DNA of 12,080 bases, from contig JALUTW010000189.1 in NCBI GenBank assembly GCA_027021685.1, positions 1-12,080 of the forward strand. The letters are read 5' to 3'. The translations under genes were made by a program, and so were the position numbers. Positions 8,440 through 12,080 of the stretch are shown in pieces (the first letter of the stretch is position 1; the number at the start of each line of letters is the position of its first letter). Below the pieces are notes generated by a model. The model saw only the letters and a list, made by a program, of their open reading frames with translations, did no database searches and was not told the origin of the DNA. Source of the DNA: Chromatiales bacterium. GTDB lineage: Bacteria; Pseudomonadota; Gammaproteobacteria; CAMYNG01.

Positions 8440-9309
8440 ATGCACATGGCCCAGACCCCCGACGTTCATTCCAGCGCCTGGCCCCCGGCCCGCATGGGCT
8501 GGGTGTCCCACGTGGGGCTCGTTTCCGACAACAACGAGGACAGCTTCATCTGTGACCCGGCCCTGGGCCTGTACGCGGTGGCCGACGGCATGGGCGGGCA
8601 TGCCGCCGGTGAAGTGGCGGCCGCCGTGGCCCTGTACACCCTGCACCAGCGGGTGGCGGACGGCGAGAGCCTGGTGACCGCGGTGCAGCTCGCCCACCAG
8701 GCGGTGCACCGGGCCGCCGCAGAGGGGCTGGGGGCGGAAGGGATGGGCGCGACGGTGGTGGCGGTGCGCCTGCGCGGGCCCCGGTACGAGGTGGCCTGGG
8801 TGGGCGACAGCCGTGCCTACCTGTGGAACGGGGGCCTGCACCAGCTCAGCCACGACCATTCCTTCGTCCAGCGCCTGGTGGACAGCGGTAACCTGGACGA
8901 GGCCGAAGCCCGCGCGCATCCCTACCGCAACGTCATCACCCAGAGCCTGGGCGCGGCGGATCGGGACCAGGTGGAGGTGGGCTACCAGCGCGGCGTGCTG
9001 CTGCGCGGCCAGTGGCTGCTGCTGTGCAGCGACGGTCTCACCGACGAGCTGGACGATCCCGCCCTGGAAGCGGTGCTCTCGGCCGCGCCCGACCCGGCCA
9101 CTGCCGCCGCCACCCTCCTGGAGCAGGCCCTGGCGGCGGGCGGCCACGACAACATCACCATCGGCGTCATCGCCGCGCCCGCCGATGCGCCGCAGACCAT
9201 GGAAGAGGCCCGCCGCCTGCTGCAGCCGCCGCGCTGGCCGCGGCTGCTGTGGCTGGCCGCGGCCGCCGCCGCCGGCCTGTTGCTCTACCTGTGGTTGTCG
9301 GCGCCCTGA
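8440..9309 (+). CDS. PP2C-family serine/threonine phosphatase with C-terminal membrane anchor
   Basis: A 289-residue metal-dependent protein phosphatase. The PP2C motifs appear in order: GLVSDNNEDSF (27-37), VADGMGGHAAGE (47-58), GMGATVVAV (101-109), WVGDSRAYLW (120-129), HPYRNVITQSLG (160-171), LLLCSDGLTD (193-202) and GGHDNITIGVI (234-244). The metal-binding aspartates Asp49, Asp198 and Asp237 are present. It resembles bacterial Stp/PppA enzymes that reverse Hanks-type kinases. Residues about 267-286 form one hydrophobic helix ending three residues from the C-terminus, so the enzyme is probably tail-anchored with its catalytic domain in the cytoplasm. The start is uncertain: ATG at 8440 or 8446, or GTG at 8389 (17 more residues), none with a convincing ribosome site. 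It lies directly after the HTH-receiver gene. No partner kinase is visible. Confidence 0.9.
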   Translation: MHMAQTPDVHSSAWPPARMGWVSHVGLVSDNNEDSFICDPALGLYAVADGMGGHAAGEVAAAVALYTLHQRVADGESLVTAVQLAHQAVHRAAAEGLGAEGMGATVVAVRLRGPRYEVAWVGDSRAYLWNGGLHQLSHDHSFVQRLVDSGNLDEAEARAHPYRNVITQSLGAADRDQVEVGYQRGVLLRGQWLLLCSDGLTDELDDPALEAVLSAAPDPATAAATLLEQALAAGGHDNITIGVIAAPADAPQTMEEARRLLQPPRWPRLLWLAAAAAAGLLLYLWLSAP

Positions 9310-9324
9310 ACCGCGCTGCACGGT

Positions 9325-9412
9325 GGCACCCGGAAACGGTGCCCTGACGTCGAGGTGTCCTTCGTGCCGCCGGCACCGGGTGCTGCCCCTCATCACAGGG
9401 GCCCGCGGCCCC
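9325..9412. terminator. Stem-loop cluster in the convergent gap between the phosphatase gene and cbbR
   Basis: The 156-base gap contains GGCACC-N7-GGTGCC (9325-9343). It also holds two overlapping, mutually exclusive hairpins: GCCCCT-N6-AGGGGC (9385-9402) and GGGGCC-CGC-GGCCCC (9398-9412). The stems are GC-rich, but no T-run follows on either strand, so intrinsic termination is only a possibility. No gene is seen in the gap. Confidence 0.3.
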
Positions 9413-9465
9413 TTCGTCCCTCTGCCATGCACCGGGTTTCCGCAATGCGGCGGAGCTGCCGGGGG

Positions 9466-10443
9466 TCAGTGCCGCCGCAACGGGCGTGTTCCCTGGTTCG
9501 TGCTGGCCCCGGAGCGGGCGGCCGTTTCCCGCGCGGATTCCAGTGCGAAGGCGAGAAAGGCGCTGGCTGCGACTGACAGCTGCTTGCCCCTGGGGTAGAC
9601 CAGGTACCAGTGCCGCCGCAGGGGGAAGCCCTCCACTGCCAGGATGATCAGGGCCTCGTCCGCGGGCGGGAGGGTGAGGCGGGAAAGCACCGAGAGTCCC
9701 AGCCCCCCGGCCACGGCCTGCTTGATGGCTTCGTTGCTGCCCAGTTCCATGCGCACCTGCAGGCGCAGACCGTGTTCCCGAAACACCCGCTCCGTGATGG
9801 AGCGTGTTCCGCTGCCGGGCTCGCGCAGCAGAAACGGTTCCCGGACGATGCGCTCGAGCGGGATCTTCCGCTGGGCCGAGAGCGGATGGTCGCGTGCCGC
9901 GATTACCACCAGTTCGTTCTCCATGAACGGCACCGCTTCCACGTCCAGCTCGCGCGGCGGTTGACCGAAAATATACAGGTCGTCCTGATTGGCGCGCAGC
10001 CGCTCGAGCACGTGCTCCCGGTTGGTCACCTCCAGCGAAACATCCACCCCCGGATGGAGATGGCAGAACTGTCCCAGGATGCGGGGCGCAAAGTATTCGG
10101 CGGTGGTGACGGCGGCCACGTGCACGGTGCCCTGCTTGAGTCCCTGCATGTCGGCGATGGTCATTTCGAATCCGTCCAGGGCGCGAAAGACCTCGCGGCA
10201 GGTGGAACACAGTGCCCGGCCAGCGGCGGTGAGGTGGATGCGCTTGCCCATGTGTTCGAACAGCGGCATGCCCACCATGTCGGCCAGCTTCTTGAGCTGC
10301 ATGGACACGGTGGGCTGGCTGAGGTGTAACACGTCGGCGGCCCGGCTGTAGCTGCCGAGGCGGGCAGCGGCCTCGAAGATCTCCAATTGCCTGATGGTGA
10401 CGCGGCGCGCAAAGTGACGCATAGGCCGGGTGTCCGTATTCAT
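9466..10443 (-). CDS. cbbR: LysR-family transcriptional regulator CbbR of the Calvin-cycle operon
   Basis: A 325-residue LysR-type activator expected to control the divergent RuBisCO genes in response to a metabolite of the Calvin cycle or the cell's redox state. The N-terminal winged HTH (about 16-75) reads VTIRQLEIFEAAARLGSYSRAADVLHLSQPTVSMQLKKL, which is typical of CbbR. The effector-binding domain covers about 105-305, including GTVHVAAVTTAEYFAPRIL and a SITERVFREHGL segment. The C-terminal ~20 residues are polar and look unstructured. The gene is divergent from cbbL with a 133-base gap, the classic cbbR arrangement. ATG 10441-10443 is used as the start. Met8 (10420-10422) is a real alternative, because many CbbR proteins begin just before the HTH and a GGAC lies upstream of it. 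Confidence 0.92.
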   Translation of the reverse strand: MNTDTRPMRHFARRVTIRQLEIFEAAARLGSYSRAADVLHLSQPTVSMQLKKLADMVGMPLFEHMGKRIHLTAAGRALCSTCREVFRALDGFEMTIADMQGLKQGTVHVAAVTTAEYFAPRILGQFCHLHPGVDVSLEVTNREHVLERLRANQDDLYIFGQPPRELDVEAVPFMENELVVIAARDHPLSAQRKIPLERIVREPFLLREPGSGTRSITERVFREHGLRLQVRMELGSNEAIKQAVAGGLGLSVLSRLTLPPADEALIILAVEGFPLRRHWYLVYPRGKQLSVAASAFLAFALESARETAARSGASTNQGTRPLRRH

Positions 10444-10576
10444 CTATGCAGATCCTAGATACTTTCTATTTTCATTTATCACTTTCCTTGTTCATCATTC
10501 AAGCGTGCTGGTCCTCGCGCGCGGGAACGAGGGCTATACACCTAACCTGAGAGTGGTCATAAGAGGAGGAGCGGTC
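10444..10576. promoter_or_regulatory. cbbR-cbbL divergent control region
   Basis: This 133-base gap is AT-rich at 10455-10505, in sharp contrast to its surroundings. For cbbR, the minus strand has TTGAAT (10497-10502) and GATAAA (10475-10480), 16 bases apart and 4 of 6 matches each. For cbbL, TATACA (10535-10540) is a possible -10 without a good -35, as expected for an activator-dependent promoter. An interrupted CTTG-N9-CAAG dyad lies at 10487-10503. On the minus strand, TGATGAA and TGATAAATGAA form a loose direct repeat. CbbR would be expected to bind here, as LysR proteins usually do between divergent genes, but I cannot assign exact T-N11-A sites. No extra gene is present. Confidence 0.55.
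10564..10569 (+). promoter_or_regulatory. Strong ribosome binding site that sets the cbbL start
   Basis: AGGAGG lies seven bases before the ATG at 10577. This fixes the start there and rules out the in-frame extension back to 10430, which would run through the regulatory gap and into cbbR. A strong site suits a protein made in large amounts. Confidence 0.85.
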
Positions 10577-12031
10577 ATGGGTGAGACGATCACGGATCCC
10601 AAGGAGCGATACAAGTCCGGGGTAATCCCTTACAAGAAGATGGGCTACTGGGAGCCGGACTACGAGCCTCAGGACACCGATGTCATAGCATTGTTCCGCA
10701 TCACGCCGCAAAAGGGCGTCGACCCCGAAGAGGCGGCGGCCGCCGTTGCCGGCGAGTCATCGACTGCCACCTGGACCGTGGTGTGGACCGATCGGCTCAC
10801 TGCGTGCGAGCTTTACCGCGCCAAGGCCTACCGCGTCGATCCGGTGCCGGGTCGGGAGGGAGAGTTCTTTGCCTACATCGCCTATGACCTGGACCTGTTC
10901 GAGCCGGGGTCCATCGCCAATCTGACGGCGTCCATCATCGGAAACGTATTCGGGTTCAAGGCGGTCAAGGCCCTGCGGCTGGAGGACATGCGCATCCCGG
11001 TGGCCTATCTCAAGACCTTTGACGGGCCGCCCACCGGCATCGTGGTGGAGCGCGAGCGGCTCGACAAGTTCGGCCGCCCGTTGCTGGGCGCGACGGTCAA
11101 GCCGAAGCTGGGGCTGTCCGGCCGCAACTACGGGCGCGTGGTCTACGAGGCGCTGAAGGGAGGCCTCGACTTCACCAAGGACGACGAGAACATCAACAGC
11201 CAGCCTTTCATGCACTGGCGTGACCGTTTTCTCTACTGCATGGAGGCGGTCAACCGGGCCTCGGCGGCCAGCGGCGAGGTCAAGGGCCATTATCTCAATG
11301 TCACCGCCGCGACCATGGAGGACATGTACGAGCGGGCGGAATTCGCCAAGGAGCTGGGTTCGGTCATCATCATGATCGATCTGGTCATCGGTTACACGGC
11401 CATCCAGTCCATGTCCAAGTGGGCGCGCCGGAACAACATGATTCTGCATCTGCACCGGGCCGGGCATGGAACCTATACCCGCCAGAAGAATCACGGAATA
11501 TCGTTCAGGGTCATCGCCAAGTGGATGCGCATGGCCGGCGTCGACCACATTCATGCCGGCACCGTGGTGGGCAAGCTGGAGGGGGATCCCAATACCGTGC
11601 AGGGGATCTACAACGTGCTGCGCGAGCCGCGCAACGAGGTCGATCTTCCACGGGGCGTCTTCTTCGACCAGCCGTGGGCCAGCCTGCGCAAGGTGATGCC
11701 GGTGGCATCGGGTGGTATCCACGCCGGCCAGATGCACCAGCTGTTGCATTACCTGGGCGAGGACGTCGTGCTGCAGTTCGGTGGCGGCACCATCGGCCAT
11801 CCCATGGGGATCCAGGCCGGCGCCGTTGCCAACCGGGTGGCGCTCGAAGCCATGATTCAGGCCCGTAACGAGGGGCGCGACTACATCAATGAAGGACCGC
11901 AGATCCTGGCCCGGGCGGCCAAGGACTGCCAGCCCTTGCAGGCGGCTCTCGAGGTCTGGAAGGACATCACGTTCAACTACGAGTCCACGGATACGCCGGA
12001 CTTCGTGCCCGTCGAAACCCCGGCGGCGTGA
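10577..12031 (+). CDS. cbbL: Ribulose-1,5-bisphosphate carboxylase/oxygenase large subunit, form IC
   Basis: A 484-residue catalytic subunit that fixes CO2 onto ribulose-1,5-bisphosphate in the Calvin cycle; it forms an L8S8 enzyme with CbbS. Key residues are intact: Lys175 in TVKPKLGL, the carbamylated Lys201 with Asp203 and Glu204 (GLDFTKDDEN), His293/Arg294 in HLHRAGH, loop-6 Lys333 in VVGKLEGD, and SGGIHAGQMHQLLHYLGED (378-396) with GGGTIGHPMG (402-411). The N-terminus ERYKSGVIPYKKMGYWEPDYEPQDTDVIALFRITPQ and the segment IIMIDLVIGYTAIQSMSKWARRN mark the red-type form IC, known mainly from alpha- and betaproteobacteria, and not the green-type IA. Its third-codon GC appears lower than that of the flanking genes. 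A divergent cbbR and a following cbbS complete the usual operon start. Confidence 0.98.
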   Translation: MGETITDPKERYKSGVIPYKKMGYWEPDYEPQDTDVIALFRITPQKGVDPEEAAAAVAGESSTATWTVVWTDRLTACELYRAKAYRVDPVPGREGEFFAYIAYDLDLFEPGSIANLTASIIGNVFGFKAVKALRLEDMRIPVAYLKTFDGPPTGIVVERERLDKFGRPLLGATVKPKLGLSGRNYGRVVYEALKGGLDFTKDDENINSQPFMHWRDRFLYCMEAVNRASAASGEVKGHYLNVTAATMEDMYERAEFAKELGSVIIMIDLVIGYTAIQSMSKWARRNNMILHLHRAGHGTYTRQKNHGISFRVIAKWMRMAGVDHIHAGTVVGKLEGDPNTVQGIYNVLREPRNEVDLPRGVFFDQPWASLRKVMPVASGGIHAGQMHQLLHYLGEDVVLQFGGGTIGHPMGIQAGAVANRVALEAMIQARNEGRDYINEGPQILARAAKDCQPLQAALEVWKDITFNYESTDTPDFVPVETPAA

Positions 12032-12045
12032 GGAGGACAACCGAC

Positions 12046-12080
12046 ATGATGAGAAACTACGGCAACAGGATCACGCAGGG
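12046..12080 (+). CDS. cbbS: RuBisCO small subunit, form IC, 3' truncated by the window
   Basis: Only eleven full codons are visible, reading MMRNYGNRITQ and continuing with a partial Gly codon. Form IC small subunits commonly begin MRITQG, so the end of this fragment matches, with a five-residue N-terminal extension here. GGAGG (12032-12036) lies nine bases before the ATG at 12046; a second ATG at 12049 is also possible. The gap to cbbL is 14 bases, so the two are co-transcribed and will assemble together. Confidence 0.85.
   Translation, partial: MMRNYGNRITQ

Noticed and set aside
10430..10576. N-terminal extension of the RuBisCO large subunit
   Set aside because: It would overlap cbbR and read the AT-rich control region. 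AGGAGG before the ATG at 10577 and the family's usual N-terminus fix the start.

Overview
The window is very GC-rich, densely packed bacterial DNA. It is most consistent with an autotrophic gammaproteobacterium, such as a sulfur- or hydrogen-oxidising chemolithotroph or a purple bacterium. Two things suggest this. The block mltD / yafS-like methyltransferase / rnhA / dnaQ is a shuffled form of the E. coli neighbourhood mltD-gloB-yafS-rnhA-dnaQ. The right end carries a CbbR regulator divergent from form IC (red-type) RuBisCO genes. The genus cannot be fixed from this sequence alone.

Layout. (1) Positions 1-3575, plus strand: the end of an oligopeptide ABC permease (YejB/DppB type), an enlarged second permease (YejE/DppC type) and a fused double ATPase (YejF type). 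All are joined by 4-base ATGA start/stop overlaps, so this is one translationally coupled peptide-import operon. (2) Positions 3542-3632: an inverted array of 7-bp repeats. It fills the convergent gap, encodes the last residues of the ATPase and touches the stop codon of mltD. (3) Positions 3631-5313, minus strand: a lipoprotein lytic transglycosylase with three LysM domains. (4) Positions 5414-7401, plus strand: a methyltransferase, RNase HI and the DNA polymerase III epsilon subunit. (5) Positions 7402-7806: a 405-base gene-free stretch. It holds a near-ideal CRP-type palindrome, a structured segment ending in a strong intrinsic terminator, and a promoter with several dyads. (6) Positions 7807-9309: a MerR-like HTH fused to a phosphoreceiver domain, then a PP2C phosphatase with a C-terminal membrane anchor. 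(7) Positions 9466-12080: cbbR on the minus strand, divergent from cbbL and the start of cbbS on the plus strand.

How the parts relate. The ABC operon imports peptides, possibly cell-wall peptides or antibiotic-like peptides. MltD cuts peptidoglycan. The rnhA-dnaQ block serves DNA replication and repair. The HTH-REC/PP2C pair looks like a small signalling module with no kinase visible in the window. CbbR should switch the Calvin-cycle operon that begins with cbbLS. The parts least explained by known genes are the 7438-7641 segment (candidate CRP-linked small RNA), the dyad-rich promoter at 7676-7744 and the heptamer array at 3542-3632.
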